Shown: one piece after another, positions 16,867 to 26,132 of the stretch
Layout of the letters: every line of letters begins with the position of its first letter
Position numbering within the stretch: the stretch's first letter is position 1
Notes under the pieces: generated by a model
Database searches by the model: none
What the model was told of the DNA's origin: nothing
The model's input: only the letters and a program-made list of their open reading frames with translations
Translations under genes and position numbers: made by a program
Assembly: GCF_021390155.1 (NCBI RefSeq)
Contig: NZ_CP089985.1
Coordinates: forward strand, 879,001 to 943,000
DNA from: Pseudomonas sp. HN11
Lineage (GTDB): Bacteria > Pseudomonadota > Gammaproteobacteria > Pseudomonadales > Pseudomonadaceae
Reading direction: 5' to 3'
DNA length: 64,000 nt

Positions 16867-17190
16867 GTCTAACCGCCTCGTCTATCCGGATATGTAGGAC
16901 ACGGCGCGCATTATGCCGTGGCTTGTCGAGAAACATTCTGTTTTACACGCAAAAGCTCCACGCATCCGATGCGTGAGTCGGCGGACAGTGGATTACCGTC
17001 CGAACCTTTACCGACCGGGCCACCGGCAGGCATCACCTGCAGATCGGGTTGGCAGTGGGGCTGATGGTGTAGCTGCTCGCGCGGGTTTCTTCGCCGATTG
17101 CGGCGAAGGGCGGGATCTGAAGTTCTTGCGCCTTTCTTAACGCGTAAAAAAAACCCATGACTTGTCATGGGTTTTTTATATGCAGCCGTT
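16867..17190. other. Non-coding gap upstream of the reductase gene and downstream of speC
   Basis: A 324-base gap. It holds the promoter region of the minus-strand reductase gene, with a -10-like CATAAT on that strand near 16910 but no convincing -35, and the speC terminator at 17148-17177. Short frames here overlap the terminator and look like noise. Nothing else was recognised. Confidence 0.5.
17148..17177. terminator. Rho-independent terminator downstream of speC
   Basis: AAAAAACCCATGAC and GTCATGGGTTTTTT form a 14-bp inverted repeat around a TT centre. A and T tracts on both sides make it usable in both directions. It lies 14 bases after the speC stop on the minus strand. Confidence 0.9.
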
Positions 17191-18354
17191 TTACACGTAG
17201 AAGGATTTCAGTGGCGGAAAGCCATTGAACTCAACCGCGCTGTAGCTGGTGGTGTAGGCGCCGGTCGACAGCCAGTACAAGCGGTCACCAATCGCCAGGT
17301 TCAGCGGCAGGCCGTACTTGTAGTTCTCGTACATAATGTCGGCGCTGTCGCAGGTCGGGCCGGCGATGACCACTTCTTCCATCTCGCCTTTTTTCTCGGT
17401 CCAGATCGGGAACTTGATGGCTTCGTCCATGGTTTCGATCAGGCCGGAGAACTTGCCCACATCCGTGTACACCCAACGCTCGACGGCGGTACGGGATTTA
17501 CGCGCCACCAGCACCACTTCACTGACCAGGATGCCGGCGTTGGCGATCAACGAACGGCCCGGCTCCAGGATGATTTCCGGCAGGTCGTCGCCGAAATCTT
17601 CCTTGAGGAAGCGGATGATTTCTTCGGCGTAGGTTTCCAGGCTGTTGGTACGGGTGATGTAGTTGGCCGGGAAGCCACCGCCCATGTTGATCAGCTTGAG
17701 GTGGATGCCGTCTTCTTCCTTCAGGCGTTCGAAGATCACTTTGACCTTGGCGATTGCCGCGTCCCACACGCTGATGTCGCGCTGCTGCGAGCCCACGTGG
17801 AACGAGATGCCGTAAGGCACCAGGCCCAGGTCGCGGGCGAGGATCAGCAGGTCCATCGCCATGTCGGTCTGGCAACCGAATTTGCGCGACAACGGCCAAT
17901 CAGCCGTGGTCGAGCCTTCGGTGAGGATACGCACATACACTTTAGAGCCCGGCGCGGCCTTGGCGATGTTGCGCAGGTCGGCTTCGGAGTCGGTAGAGAA
18001 CAGGCGCACGCCCTTCTCATAGAAGTAGCGGATGTCCTTGGATTTCTTGATGGTATTGCCGTAGCTGATACGGTCGGCGCTGACGCCACGGTCCATCACT
18101 TTGTCCAGCTCGTAGATCGAAGCGATGTCGAAGCTCGAGCCTTTGTCCTTGAGCAGGTCGATGATCTCGACAGCCGGGTTGGCCTTGACCGCGTAATAGA
18201 CCTTGGCGAATTCGAAACCGGCGCGCAGGTCATCGTAGGCCTGGCTGATCATCGCGGTATCGATCACCACGAATGGGGTTTCTTGCTTGTCGGCGAACGC
18301 CTTCATTTTGTCAAAAGTGGCGCGCGCGAAATAATCTTCGACGTTGATCGACAT
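17191..18354 (-). CDS. speC: Ornithine decarboxylase (PLP fold type III)
   Basis: A 387-residue decarboxylase that converts ornithine to putrescine, the entry to polyamine synthesis. It has the alanine-racemase-like barrel form: Schiff-base Lys57 in VYYAVKANP, the His-containing loop SFHVGSQQRD, the glycine-rich phosphate loop LINMGGGFPANY, EPGRSLIANAG, and the catalytic Cys335 in AGPTCDSADIMYE. ATG at 18354 has AGGAG just upstream and gives the usual 387 residues; the frame continues upstream to an ATG at 18447, which would add 31 residues with no family match. The related enzyme lysine/ornithine decarboxylase cannot be fully excluded. A terminator-like hairpin lies in the leader at 18463-18495. 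Confidence 0.93.
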   Translation of the reverse strand: MSINVEDYFARATFDKMKAFADKQETPFVVIDTAMISQAYDDLRAGFEFAKVYYAVKANPAVEIIDLLKDKGSSFDIASIYELDKVMDRGVSADRISYGNTIKKSKDIRYFYEKGVRLFSTDSEADLRNIAKAAPGSKVYVRILTEGSTTADWPLSRKFGCQTDMAMDLLILARDLGLVPYGISFHVGSQQRDISVWDAAIAKVKVIFERLKEEDGIHLKLINMGGGFPANYITRTNSLETYAEEIIRFLKEDFGDDLPEIILEPGRSLIANAGILVSEVVLVARKSRTAVERWVYTDVGKFSGLIETMDEAIKFPIWTEKKGEMEEVVIAGPTCDSADIMYENYKYGLPLNLAIGDRLYWLSTGAYTTSYSAVEFNGFPPLKSFYV

Positions 18355-18999
18355 GCTGGGAACTCCTAAGGGCAAACTGTAGTAATCAATGGGTGCAACT
18401 GAACGTCCTCCGTATCCCCACTTTGGTTCGCCTACTTCCCAAGGCATGTCGCCGAAAGCAAAAAGGCCATGGGAATAACCGCTTCCCTTGGCCTTGCTGT
18501 CTCGTCGTCAGTACTTGAGCCGGATGGATCGTTTCCAGCATGGACGTTCGGCGCGAACTTTAGGACGTGAGGGGCCATAGATCAACTAAAAATGTCGCGT
18601 TTTTGCACGCGTTCGTCGCGGTGCGTGGCTGAGGTACGTTTTAACCGACCCTTATGACAGGCAGATGTTCCCGTTTTCAGGTCTGGGTCTGCGAAATGAT
18701 CCTTGCGCGGCGTGCATTGTTGGTGCCGTAGGCATAGTCACTGACGCAATGGAGGATGCTTCGGATATCCAGAAAAGATATAAGTAATGACGATGACCTG
18801 TTAGGTATGACAGTAGCCAAATTTGCATGCCTTGTGAATACTGAGTTTGCAATGAGTTGACTGTAAAAAAAATAGCCGGTCCTAAAGCAGGTTTTTTATA
18901 AATCGTGGTTGTGTGCGTGGATGAATTTGTTCGCGCGCTAGTATTGTTTTGTATGTTTTAAGGCTGGTATCTCAACCTATAAGCGGCGAGGTATTAGCC
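18355..18999. other. A+T-rich intergenic region between speC and secreted-protein gene
   Basis: A 645-base divergent gap. The left part holds the speC leader and hairpin. From about 18590 to 18990 it becomes clearly A+T-rich compared with the flanks, with stretches such as GTAAAAAAAATAGCC near 18861-18875. No gene, repeat or recognisable promoter pair was identified. The short minus-strand frame 18652-18852 has no feature to support it. Confidence 0.5.
18461..18495 (-). terminator. Terminator-like hairpin in the speC leader
   Basis: On the minus strand AAGGCCAAGGGAA, a 7-base loop and TTCCCATGGCCTT form a 13-bp stem with one mismatch, followed directly by a T-run. It lies about 105 bases before the speC start and upstream of an in-frame ATG at 18447. 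It could stop transcripts entering from upstream or act as an attenuator; no minus-strand gene lies just upstream to need a terminator. Confidence 0.55.
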
Positions 19000-20463
19000 A
19001 TGAGCAATAAAGGAAAAAGAACCACTGGAACGTTGTTGCTGGTCTGTGTTTTGGCAATGAGTTCGACTTGTGTGAATGCGAGTCCGGGCACTGATGCGGC
19101 GACAATGATGAGGTATTTGTATAACTTTACCGCCCGCGATTGTGGTAACGGCAGATTGGCATCGGAATGTTCTGGCCTCATGTTGCGAGGAATCGCCAGC
19201 AAGCAAAGTTATCTTCCATGGGATCCAAGCCCTTACTCCCACAGTCTCGAGGTCGGCGGCTTTGGGCCGCCCAACCTCTCCAACAGGGGGGTATCGGTTT
19301 CCTATCTGAGGACGGATACCAGCTATGACGGCCTCGGCCTTAACAAATTCAACGGCTTTGCCTTAAAGCCGAATGATTTTGTCGACCCTAAGACTGAGTT
19401 CAAACTAAAAGTGTTATGTGCCTTTCCAATTGACTCGTGGACGGGCAATCGGACTGACGCGGGTTGTGGGGACTATCAGGAAAACCTTAATACGCTGGAG
19501 GCTGTCGAAGACTATTGCCAAAAATTGGGCGTTAGTAATGCCAGTGCATGGTTGGAGCATTTTCACCGGCAGCCCACTCAGCCGAGTCTTAAGTCGCATA
19601 AGTATCAGTGTGGCTTTGATACGGTGAATAACTATTTTGGTACTTATAATAAGGCGGATGCTTTTAATACATTTGTCGAGGCGAGAAAATTGTTGGCCAA
19701 TGATGCTGCTGACAAGGTTGATGCACAAGTGACTCAAACTGAATTGCGCCTGTTGACCTGGCCCGACAACAAGTATTGGAACCGCGATTGGGGGGCTACC
19801 CGACCTCAGTTCGATGCGCCTCTTGATCCATCGCTGGAGGTCAATAAAACCTATAAGCAGCTGCCGATCATTGCCTTTATCTACGTCAGTAGGGTGGGGG
19901 TCATTCATTCCGATGGTAGGGTGTTTGAGGCTCGGGAGCTTGCCCGGGATGATCAGCGCAGGTGGCTAGAGCAAGGGAATGCCTGGAAGCCGATCGTACA
20001 TCTGGAAATGCCTAAAAACAGTGGAGAGGACGCCAGGTTTACCTACATCAGCGCTGACCAGTCTCCAGTGGCCCCTGAGCCGGTCGACCCACGGTCATGT
20101 GATAAGTACATTGAAAGCGTCGAATGGACGGATAATTACGTCGAGCCCGTCATGGGCATCATTGCCTCACTTAAAGTCACCCCCACTGAGTGCGGCAGGA
20201 AAGCCGGTGTGGGTAAAACGGATGTGGTGTATGCGGAGTTGGCCAACCTGGCCGCCAATGACATGAGCAAGCCCTGGAACTTCGACCACTTGGGCAGCAG
20301 CATGCGCCGTCAACTGGGTTGCCATTTGGACTCGCCGTTCATCGCCGCTAACAAGGAGAGCTGGAGCCTGGAGCCGGCGCGTCCCTATGTGCCCCATGAT
20401 GTGATCATGAAGCTGGAAGGGAACAGCCTGTGCAACCCCAACAGTGTCAATACGAAGGCGTAG
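19000..20463 (+). CDS. Secreted cysteine-rich protein, possibly halovibrin/DUF2599-like
   Basis: A 487-residue protein with a Sec signal peptide (GKRTTGTLLLVCVLAMSSTCVNAS, cleavage near 27). The mature part has at least nine Cys, mostly paired along the chain (for example CGNGRLASEC), suggesting disulfides and a periplasmic or extracellular location. The C-terminal region (about 380-440), with CDKYIESVEWTDNYVEPVMG and LKVTPTECGR, resembles what I recall as DUF2599, and full-length relatives in pseudomonads are sometimes labelled halovibrin, a Vibrio fischeri secreted ADP-ribosyltransferase. I cannot confirm catalytic residues. ATG 19000 is chosen over 18949 because GGCGAGG precedes it and the signal peptide then starts correctly. 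Base composition is richer in A+T than its neighbours. Confidence 0.7.
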   Translation: MSNKGKRTTGTLLLVCVLAMSSTCVNASPGTDAATMMRYLYNFTARDCGNGRLASECSGLMLRGIASKQSYLPWDPSPYSHSLEVGGFGPPNLSNRGVSVSYLRTDTSYDGLGLNKFNGFALKPNDFVDPKTEFKLKVLCAFPIDSWTGNRTDAGCGDYQENLNTLEAVEDYCQKLGVSNASAWLEHFHRQPTQPSLKSHKYQCGFDTVNNYFGTYNKADAFNTFVEARKLLANDAADKVDAQVTQTELRLLTWPDNKYWNRDWGATRPQFDAPLDPSLEVNKTYKQLPIIAFIYVSRVGVIHSDGRVFEARELARDDQRRWLEQGNAWKPIVHLEMPKNSGEDARFTYISADQSPVAPEPVDPRSCDKYIESVEWTDNYVEPVMGIIASLKVTPTECGRKAGVGKTDVVYAELANLAANDMSKPWNFDHLGSSMRRQLGCHLDSPFIAANKESWSLEPARPYVPHDVIMKLEGNSLCNPNSVNTKA

Positions 20464-20472
20464 ACCCTGCGC

Positions 20473-20506
20473 CGGTCGTCGCCTGGGGCTAGGCGGCGAC
20501 CGTTTT
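20473..20506 (+). terminator. Terminator between secreted-protein gene and opuCA
   Basis: CGGTCGTCGCCT and AGGCGGCGACCG pair with one G-U, with a 6-base loop, followed by TTTT. It lies 10 bases after the plus-strand stop and just beyond the convergent opuCA end. Confidence 0.8.
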
Positions 20507-20508
20507 CG

Positions 20509-21666
20509 TCAGGCCAACGCAGTCTCAGCAGGCGAGACGATACTGGTCTTGCCCCCACGCGACTTACCAGAACTCAGATACTCGGCAATCGATTCCTGCG
20601 TCACCTCGCCCAGGAACACCCGCTCCGCATCCATCACCGGCAGCCACGAGCGGTTGAACTCATACATGCGCGACAGCAGGATGCGCAAATGCTCGTCATA
20701 TGCCGCCGTGGCATTGAACTCGCGCAGGTACTGGCCGCAGGTGCCGGTCTGACGGTGCAGGTCGCGGCGTCGTACATAGCCCAGCGCCTTGTTCTCGGCA
20801 CAGGTGACCACCACGTAGCGGCGGTCATGCTCGTCCATCAACTCCAATGCCTCGGCCACTGGCGTCTCAGGGCTCACCGACGGTGCGTTATCCGCCGCGT
20901 CTTCGGCCTTCACCAGCAACAGGCGCTTGAGGGTGCTGTCCTGGCCCACGAAGTTGCTGACGAACTCGTCGGCAGGGTGCGCCAGCAGCGTGTCCGGATG
21001 GTCGATCTGCAGGAGCTTGCCGGCACGGAAGATGGCGATCTTGTCACCCAGCTTGATAGCCTCGTCGATGTCGTGGCTGACCATGATCACGGTCTTGTTC
21101 AGTGCGCGCTGCATCTCGAAGAATTCGTTCTGGATCATCTCGCGGTTGATCGGGTCGACCGCGCCGAACGGTTCATCCATCAGCAACAACGGCGCATCGG
21201 CCGCCAACGCGCGGATCACGCCGATGCGCTGTTGCTGGCCGCCAGACAATTCACGCGGGTAGCGATGCAGGTACTGTTTGGGCTCCAGCTTGATCATGCT
21301 CATCAACTCGCGGGCGCGGTCGTGGCATTTCTGCTTGTCCCAGCCGAGCAGCTTGGGCACGACCACGATGTTTTCCTCGATGGTCATATTCGGGAACAGG
21401 CCGATCTGCTGGATCACATAGCCGATGTTGCGACGCAGGGTCACTTCATCGAGGTCGGTGGTGTCTTCGCCGTTGATCAGGATCTTGCCCGACGTAGGCT
21501 TGATCAGGCGGTTGATCATCTTCAGCGTGGTGCTCTTGCCGCAGCCCGAGGGACCGAGGAATACGCAAATTTCGCCTTCATTGACGGTCAGGCTTACATC
21601 GTTAACGGCCGTTACAGTCTTGCCGTTGCTTTGGAAGGTCTTGGACAGGTTTTGAAGTTCGATCAT
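20509..21666 (-). CDS. opuCA: Glycine betaine/choline ABC transporter, ATP-binding subunit
   Basis: A 385-residue ABC ATPase that powers uptake of quaternary ammonium compatible solutes. Walker A GPSGCGKSTTLKMINRL near 39, signature LSGGQQQRIGVIRALA near 137 and Walker B LLLMDEPFGAVDP near 156. After the ATPase (about 1-240) come two CBS repeats (about 265-370: PVAEALELMDEHDRRYVVV and a second copy), which in OpuA/OpuC transporters sense ionic strength. ATG at 21666 overlaps the stop of the permease gene upstream (ATGA), so it is chosen over upstream starts that lack homology. Last gene of a four-gene minus-strand operon. Confidence 0.92.
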   Translation of the reverse strand: MIELQNLSKTFQSNGKTVTAVNDVSLTVNEGEICVFLGPSGCGKSTTLKMINRLIKPTSGKILINGEDTTDLDEVTLRRNIGYVIQQIGLFPNMTIEENIVVVPKLLGWDKQKCHDRARELMSMIKLEPKQYLHRYPRELSGGQQQRIGVIRALAADAPLLLMDEPFGAVDPINREMIQNEFFEMQRALNKTVIMVSHDIDEAIKLGDKIAIFRAGKLLQIDHPDTLLAHPADEFVSNFVGQDSTLKRLLLVKAEDAADNAPSVSPETPVAEALELMDEHDRRYVVVTCAENKALGYVRRRDLHRQTGTCGQYLREFNATAAYDEHLRILLSRMYEFNRSWLPVMDAERVFLGEVTQESIAEYLSSGKSRGGKTSIVSPAETALA

Positions 21667-22316
21667 TTGAGCAATCCTTTTGGAGTCAGCGAGCGTTGCA
21701 GCCATTGCAAGAGCAGGTCGGCGAAGATGGCCAGGAGACTGACCAGTACGGCGCCGACGATCAGCATCGACATGTCGCTGCGGCTGATGGAAGCCAGAAT
21801 AAGTACACCCAGGCCACCGGCGCCGATGGTGGCGGCGATGGTCATCACACCGATATTCATCACCACGGCAGTGCGCACACCGGCGAGGATCACCGGCACG
21901 GCGATGGGCAGTTCGACCATGCGTAGACGCTGGCCAAAGGTCATGCCGATGCCGCGTGCGGCTTCGCGAATGCCTGGTTCCACGCCGGTCAGGGCGAGGT
22001 AGGTGTTACGCATGATCGGCAACAGGGAGTAGAGGAACACGGCGGTGATCGCCGGCATCGGCCCCAGGCCCTGGCCGAACTTGGAATAGAACGGCAGCAG
22101 CAGGCCGAACAGCGCGATGGACGGCACGGTGAGCAGCACCGTGGCGCTGGCTTGCAGCGGGCCCGCGAGCGTCGGGAAGCGCGTCATCAGGATGCCCAGG
22201 GGCACGCCGATCAGGATCGCGAGGATCACGGCGATGCCGACCAGGGTGATGTGTTGCCCGGTCAGTTGCAGGACTTGGGCCCAATCAAGATGGGAAAAGG
22301 CGTTCAGGAATTCCAT
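21663..22316 (-). CDS. opuCB: Compatible-solute ABC transporter, permease subunit
   Basis: A 217-residue inner-membrane permease with about five or six hydrophobic segments. The family EAA-type loop contacting the ATPase is GIREAARGIGMTFGQRLRMVELP near residues 110-135, and the end of the domain reads TIGAGGLGVLILASISRSD. It overlaps the ATPase gene start by 4 bases and lies 11 bases after the binding-protein gene. Sequence, size and operon order fit OpuCB-type osmoprotectant permeases. Two different permeases (this and 23245-23961) would form a heterodimeric channel. Confidence 0.92.
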   Translation of the reverse strand: MEFLNAFSHLDWAQVLQLTGQHITLVGIAVILAILIGVPLGILMTRFPTLAGPLQASATVLLTVPSIALFGLLLPFYSKFGQGLGPMPAITAVFLYSLLPIMRNTYLALTGVEPGIREAARGIGMTFGQRLRMVELPIAVPVILAGVRTAVVMNIGVMTIAATIGAGGLGVLILASISRSDMSMLIVGAVLVSLLAIFADLLLQWLQRSLTPKGLLK

Positions 22317-22327
22317 GTCTTCTCCTC

Positions 22328-23224
22328 TTATTGATTGATCGGGTGTTGGCGCAGGAAATCGGCGGCAACAGCGGAGGGGCTTTCATGGTCGACGTCGACC
22401 CGTGCGTTCAACTGGCGCATGGTTGCGTCATCGAACAGGGCGGCCAATGGCTTGAGGTCCGCGGCCAATTCCGGGTGTGCGTCGAGATACACCTGACGCA
22501 CCACGGGGGCGGCGGTGTAGTCCGGGAAGTAGTGCTTGTCGTCTTCGAGCAGCTTCAATTTGAAGGCGTTGAGGCGACCGTCGGTGGTGTAGACCAGACC
22601 GGCAAACACCTGGCCATTACGCAGCGCGGTGTAGACCAGGCCGGCGTCCATCTGCCGGGTGTTCTTGCGGGTCAGGTTCATATCGTACAGCTTGACCATG
22701 CCGGCCAGGCCGTCGGAACGGTTGGCGAACTCGGTGTCCAGGGCCACCAGGCGATTTTCCTTGGTGTTCTCCGCCATGGCCTTGGTCAGGTCGCTGATGC
22801 TGTTGATTTCGGGATGCCCAGCGGCAACCTTCTCCGGCAGTGCCAGGGCGTAGGTGTTGCTGAAGCGCGAAGGCGAGAGCCAGACCAAGCCTTTTTTTGC
22901 GTCGAGTTCCTTCACCCGAGCGTAGGACTGTTCGCTGTCGAGTTTCTCGTCAACGTGGTTGTAGGCCACCAGCGACACGCCGGTGTATTCCCAGATGAGA
23001 TCCAGTTGCCCGCTTTCCTGGGCACTGCGCGCCAGGTTGCTGCCCAGGCCGCCGGTCACACGGGCGTCATAGCCCTTGGTGCGCAGGTACTGGGAGGTGA
23101 TTTCGGCCAACAGGGTCTGTTCGGTGAACACCCGGGCGCCGATGCGGATTACCGGTTTTTCAGCGGCTTGCGCAATACCTGCCAACAGCAGGACGCAGCT
23201 CAATATCAAGGTCAGTTTTTTCAT
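22328..23224 (-). CDS. opuCC: Compatible-solute ABC transporter, substrate-binding protein
   Basis: A 298-residue periplasmic binding protein. The N-terminus is a signal peptide (KKLTLILSCVLLLAGIAQAAE). The mature start VIRIGARVFTEQTLLAEI and the stretch GGLGSNLARSAQESGQLDLIWEYTGVSL are typical of OpuC/ProX-like proteins that hold betaine-type ligands in an aromatic cage; LPEKVAAGHPEINSISDL follows. No lipobox Cys is present, so it should be soluble in the periplasm. It sits between the two permease genes, the usual order in Pseudomonas opuC operons. The precise substrate (betaine, choline, carnitine) cannot be read from sequence. Confidence 0.92.
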   Translation of the reverse strand: MKKLTLILSCVLLLAGIAQAAEKPVIRIGARVFTEQTLLAEITSQYLRTKGYDARVTGGLGSNLARSAQESGQLDLIWEYTGVSLVAYNHVDEKLDSEQSYARVKELDAKKGLVWLSPSRFSNTYALALPEKVAAGHPEINSISDLTKAMAENTKENRLVALDTEFANRSDGLAGMVKLYDMNLTRKNTRQMDAGLVYTALRNGQVFAGLVYTTDGRLNAFKLKLLEDDKHYFPDYTAAPVVRQVYLDAHPELAADLKPLAALFDDATMRQLNARVDVDHESPSAVAADFLRQHPINQ

Positions 23225-23244
23225 GTGAATTCCTTTGCCAAGCC

Positions 23245-23961
23245 TTAAGACGGACGCAACCCGCGTTCCAGCCAGAGGCGGCTGGCCATGGTCACCAGAC
23301 CGTCAAGCAGCAATGCCAGCAACGCGGTGCACGCGGCGCCGAGTAGCAATTGCGGCTGATTGTTCAGGGCGATGCCGGGGAAGATCAGGCTGCCAAGGCT
23401 GTTGGCGCCGATCAGGAACGCCAGCGGCGCGGTGCCGACGTTGATCGCCAGGGCCACGCGCACTCCGCCGATGATGATCGGCACGGCGTTGGGCAGTTCC
23501 ACGCGAAACAGCACCTGGCGCGGCGTCATACCGATGCCGGTGGCGGCTTCCTTCAGCGAACCTTGAACGTTTTTCAGGCCTTCGTAGGTGTTGCGCACGA
23601 TGGGCAGGAGGGAGGCAAGGAACAGCGCGAAGATGGCCGGGCCGCTGCCGATGCCGAGGACGCCGAGGGCGATGGCCAGTACGGCCAGGGGAGGAACGGT
23701 GTTGCCGATGTTGAAGATCTGCATGAAGCGTTCTGCGCGCCCGACCATGTTCGGTCGGCTGAGCAGGATACCGGCGGGGATGCCCACAATCAGGGCGGCC
23801 AGCATGGAGACTAGAACGAGGATCAAATGTGCTTGCAGGTAAAACAACAAATCGTCGCGGTACAGTTCGATCGTGTTGATGCCGATCCAGTGGACCAGCA
23901 GGGCCAAGAGGGCGACGACAACCGCTCCTCCTATCAGCCCTTTGCCATAGCGAATAGCCAC
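23245..23961 (-). CDS. opuCD: Compatible-solute ABC transporter, second permease subunit
   Basis: A 238-residue permease, first gene of the operon. GTG at 23961 is chosen because AGGAG lies 7 bases upstream and the hydrophobic start (AIRYGKGLIGGAVVVALLALLVHWIGI) follows directly; the open frame reaches back to 24060 but that part is polar and unlike the family. About six membrane segments are visible, with the ATPase-contact loop GSLKEAATGIGMTPRQVLFRVELP near 130-155 and the end SLGSLIFPGIALNNQ. It pairs with the 21663-22316 permease. The promoter should lie in the 330-base gap shared with prfC. Confidence 0.9.
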   Translation of the reverse strand: MAIRYGKGLIGGAVVVALLALLVHWIGINTIELYRDDLLFYLQAHLILVLVSMLAALIVGIPAGILLSRPNMVGRAERFMQIFNIGNTVPPLAVLAIALGVLGIGSGPAIFALFLASLLPIVRNTYEGLKNVQGSLKEAATGIGMTPRQVLFRVELPNAVPIIIGGVRVALAINVGTAPLAFLIGANSLGSLIFPGIALNNQPQLLLGAACTALLALLLDGLVTMASRLWLERGLRPS

Positions 23962-24291
23962 AGGCGGACTCCTTTTTTCTTTTGTCGGCGAACACATTCT
24001 CCGGCGGCAATGCCATTCCTGGCTGCCTCTGAATGAGTTCGCGAAAAGCAGCTCGTCCATACCGGCAACGCGGTATCAATCCGAGCCATGAGCGCAGCCT
24101 CGTCAGGCTAACTTGCTGATTTATCAGCCCCTGTTACGAGTGCGGTAGCAGGGGAGTGGACGTCTCGACCATTTAAAGGTTCCACACTTGGCAGCATTTA
24201 GCCACCCCCAATCGGGTGAACGGTGGTCCGGTCCCTGGGGTTTGCGCTATACTCGCCGCCCTTTTTTGACTCACCTGCCAGGCGATTTCCC
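23962..24291. other. Divergent promoter region opuC / prfC
   Basis: A 330-base gap between divergent genes. On the plus strand TGCGCTATACT at 24243-24253 is a plausible extended -10 for prfC, about 40 bases before its ATG; a matching -35 is not clear. No regulator site or RNA structure was recognised for opuC. Confidence 0.45.
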
Positions 24292-25875
24292 ATGACCCAC
24301 CAGGCCGCCGAAGTCGCGAAACGCCGCACTTTCGCCATTATTTCCCACCCCGATGCCGGTAAAACCACCATCACCGAGAAGCTCCTGCTGATGGGCAAGG
24401 CAATCGCGGTGGCCGGCACGGTGAAATCCCGCAAGTCCGACCGCCATGCCACCTCCGACTGGATGGAAATGGAAAAACAACGGGGTATTTCCATTACCAC
24501 GTCGGTCATGCAGTTTCCGTATCGCGACCACATGGTCAACCTGCTCGACACCCCGGGGCACGAAGACTTCTCTGAAGACACCTACCGCACCCTGACCGCG
24601 GTCGACTCGGCTTTGATGGTCCTCGACGGCGGTAAAGGCGTCGAGCCACGGACCATCGCGCTGATGGACGTATGCCGTTTGCGTGACACGCCGATCGTCA
24701 GTTTTATCAACAAACTCGACCGCGACATCCGCGACCCGATCGAGCTGCTGGATGAAATCGAAGCCGTCCTGAAGATCAAGGCGGCTCCGATCACTTGGCC
24801 GATCGGTTGCTACCGTGACTTCAAGGGCGTGTACCACCTGGCTGACGACTACATCATTGTCTACACCGCTGGTCACGGTCACGAGCGCACCGAAACCAAG
24901 ATCATCGAGAAACTCGACTCCGACGAAGCCCGCGCCCACCTGGGTGACGAGTACGACCGCTTTGTCGATCAGCTGGAGCTGGTGCAGGGTGCCTGCCATG
25001 AGTTCAACCAGCAGGAATTTCTCGACGGCCAGTTGACCCCGGTGTTCTTCGGTACCGCCCTGGGCAACTTCGGTGTCGACCACGTGCTCGACGCCGTGGT
25101 GGATTGGGCGCCAAAACCCCTGGCCCGCGTTGCCAACGAACGCACCGTCGAGCCTGTGGAAGAGAAATTCACCGGTTTCGTGTTCAAGATCCAGGCGAAC
25201 ATGGACCCAAAACACCGCGACCGTATCGCCTTCATGCGTATCTGTTCCGGCAAATACGAAAAAGGCATGAAGATGCGCCACGTGCGTACCGGCAAGGACG
25301 TACGCATCGGCGACGCCCTGACGTTCTTCTCCTCCGAGCGTGAACAGCTCGAAGAAGCCTACGCCGGCGACATCATCGGCCTGCACAACCACGGCACCAT
25401 CCAGATCGGCGACACCTTCACTGAAGGCGAAGCCCTGGGCTTCACCGGTATCCCGCACTTCGCCCCGGAACTGTTCCGCCGCGTACGCCTGCGCGATCCG
25501 CTCAAATCCAAGCAACTGCGCCAAGGCTTGCAGCAACTGGCGGAAGAGGGCGCCACCCAGGTGTTCTTCCCCGAGCGCAGCAATGACATCATCCTTGGCG
25601 CCGTGGGTGTGCTGCAGTTCGATGTGGTGGCCAGCCGCTTGAAAGAGGAATACAAGGTTGAATGCTCCTACGAGGCGATCACCGTGTATTCGGCGCGCTG
25701 GATCGAGTGCAGCGATAAGAAAAAACTGGAAGAGTTTTCCAACAAGGCCGTGGAAAACCTGGCGGTGGATGGCGGTGGTCACCTGACCTACCTGGCGCCG
25801 ACCCGGGTGAACCTGGCGCTGATGGAAGAGCGCTGGCCGGATGTGAAGTTCAGGGCGACGCGCGAGCACCATTAA
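24292..25875 (+). CDS. prfC: Peptide chain release factor 3
   Basis: A 527-residue translational GTPase that recycles RF1/RF2 from the ribosome after termination. GTPase motifs: G1 [15 protein letters not shown] near 18, G2 region [15 protein letters not shown]3 [14 protein letters not shown] near 88, and G4 [11 protein letters not shown] near 142. Domain II and the RF3-specific C-terminal part follow ([27 protein letters not shown]). ATG 24292 gives the usual length; the frame is open further up but without homology. Single gene with its own terminator at 25905-25939. Confidence 0.97.
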   Translation: MTHQAAEVAKRRTFAIISHPDAGKTTITEKLLLMGKAIAVAGTVKSRKSDRHATSDWMEMEKQRGISITTSVMQFPYRDHMVNLLDTPGHEDFSEDTYRTLTAVDSALMVLDGGKGVEPRTIALMDVCRLRDTPIVSFINKLDRDIRDPIELLDEIEAVLKIKAAPITWPIGCYRDFKGVYHLADDYIIVYTAGHGHERTETKIIEKLDSDEARAHLGDEYDRFVDQLELVQGACHEFNQQEFLDGQLTPVFFGTALGNFGVDHVLDAVVDWAPKPLARVANERTVEPVEEKFTGFVFKIQANMDPKHRDRIAFMRICSGKYEKGMKMRHVRTGKDVRIGDALTFFSSEREQLEEAYAGDIIGLHNHGTIQIGDTFTEGEALGFTGIPHFAPELFRRVRLRDPLKSKQLRQGLQQLAEEGATQVFFPERSNDIILGAVGVLQFDVVASRLKEEYKVECSYEAITVYSARWIECSDKKKLEEFSNKAVENLAVDGGGHLTYLAPTRVNLALMEERWPDVKFRATREHH

Positions 25876-25904
25876 TTTAGCCTCTAATTTTGAACAACTA
25901 ACTG

Positions 25905-25939
25905 AAAACCCTAAAGATTTTATCTTTAGGGTTTTTTTT
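25905..25939 (+). terminator. Rho-independent terminator after prfC
   Basis: AAAACCCTAAAGAT and ATCTTTAGGGTTTT form a 14-bp perfect stem with a 3-base loop, then more T residues, 30 bases after the prfC stop. Confidence 0.93.
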
Positions 25940-26132
25940 GACTTTGTAAGCGGCTAAAAGTCAACTGTGAAGTTTGACAGTGGATTTTTATATTGATCAG
26001 CCGTTAGATAGGTAAGAAGGTCGTGAGGCCTACCGCCAATGCTTATAAGTAGACGTTCAATGGCATGTTCTTGGCTCGGGGGGGTTAAAGTACAGAGCTT
26101 TATATCAGGTTACCTAGCATGGAGATTGGATC

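Noticed and set aside
16911..17168. 85-codon minus-strand frame after speC
   Set aside because: Begins within the terminator and ends in the reductase promoter region; Arg/His-rich, no RBS.
17167..18369. 400-codon plus-strand frame opposite speC
   Set aside because: Starts inside the terminator palindrome and mirrors a complete decarboxylase.
20689..22002. 437-codon plus-strand frame opposite opuCA/opuCB
   Set aside because: Spans two genes on the other strand with no motif or RBS.
24271..25872. 533-codon open frame on the minus strand opposite prfC
   Set aside because: It is an antisense shadow of a strongly coding G+C-rich gene, with no family motifs and His/Gln/Val-rich composition; prfC motifs on the plus strand are complete.
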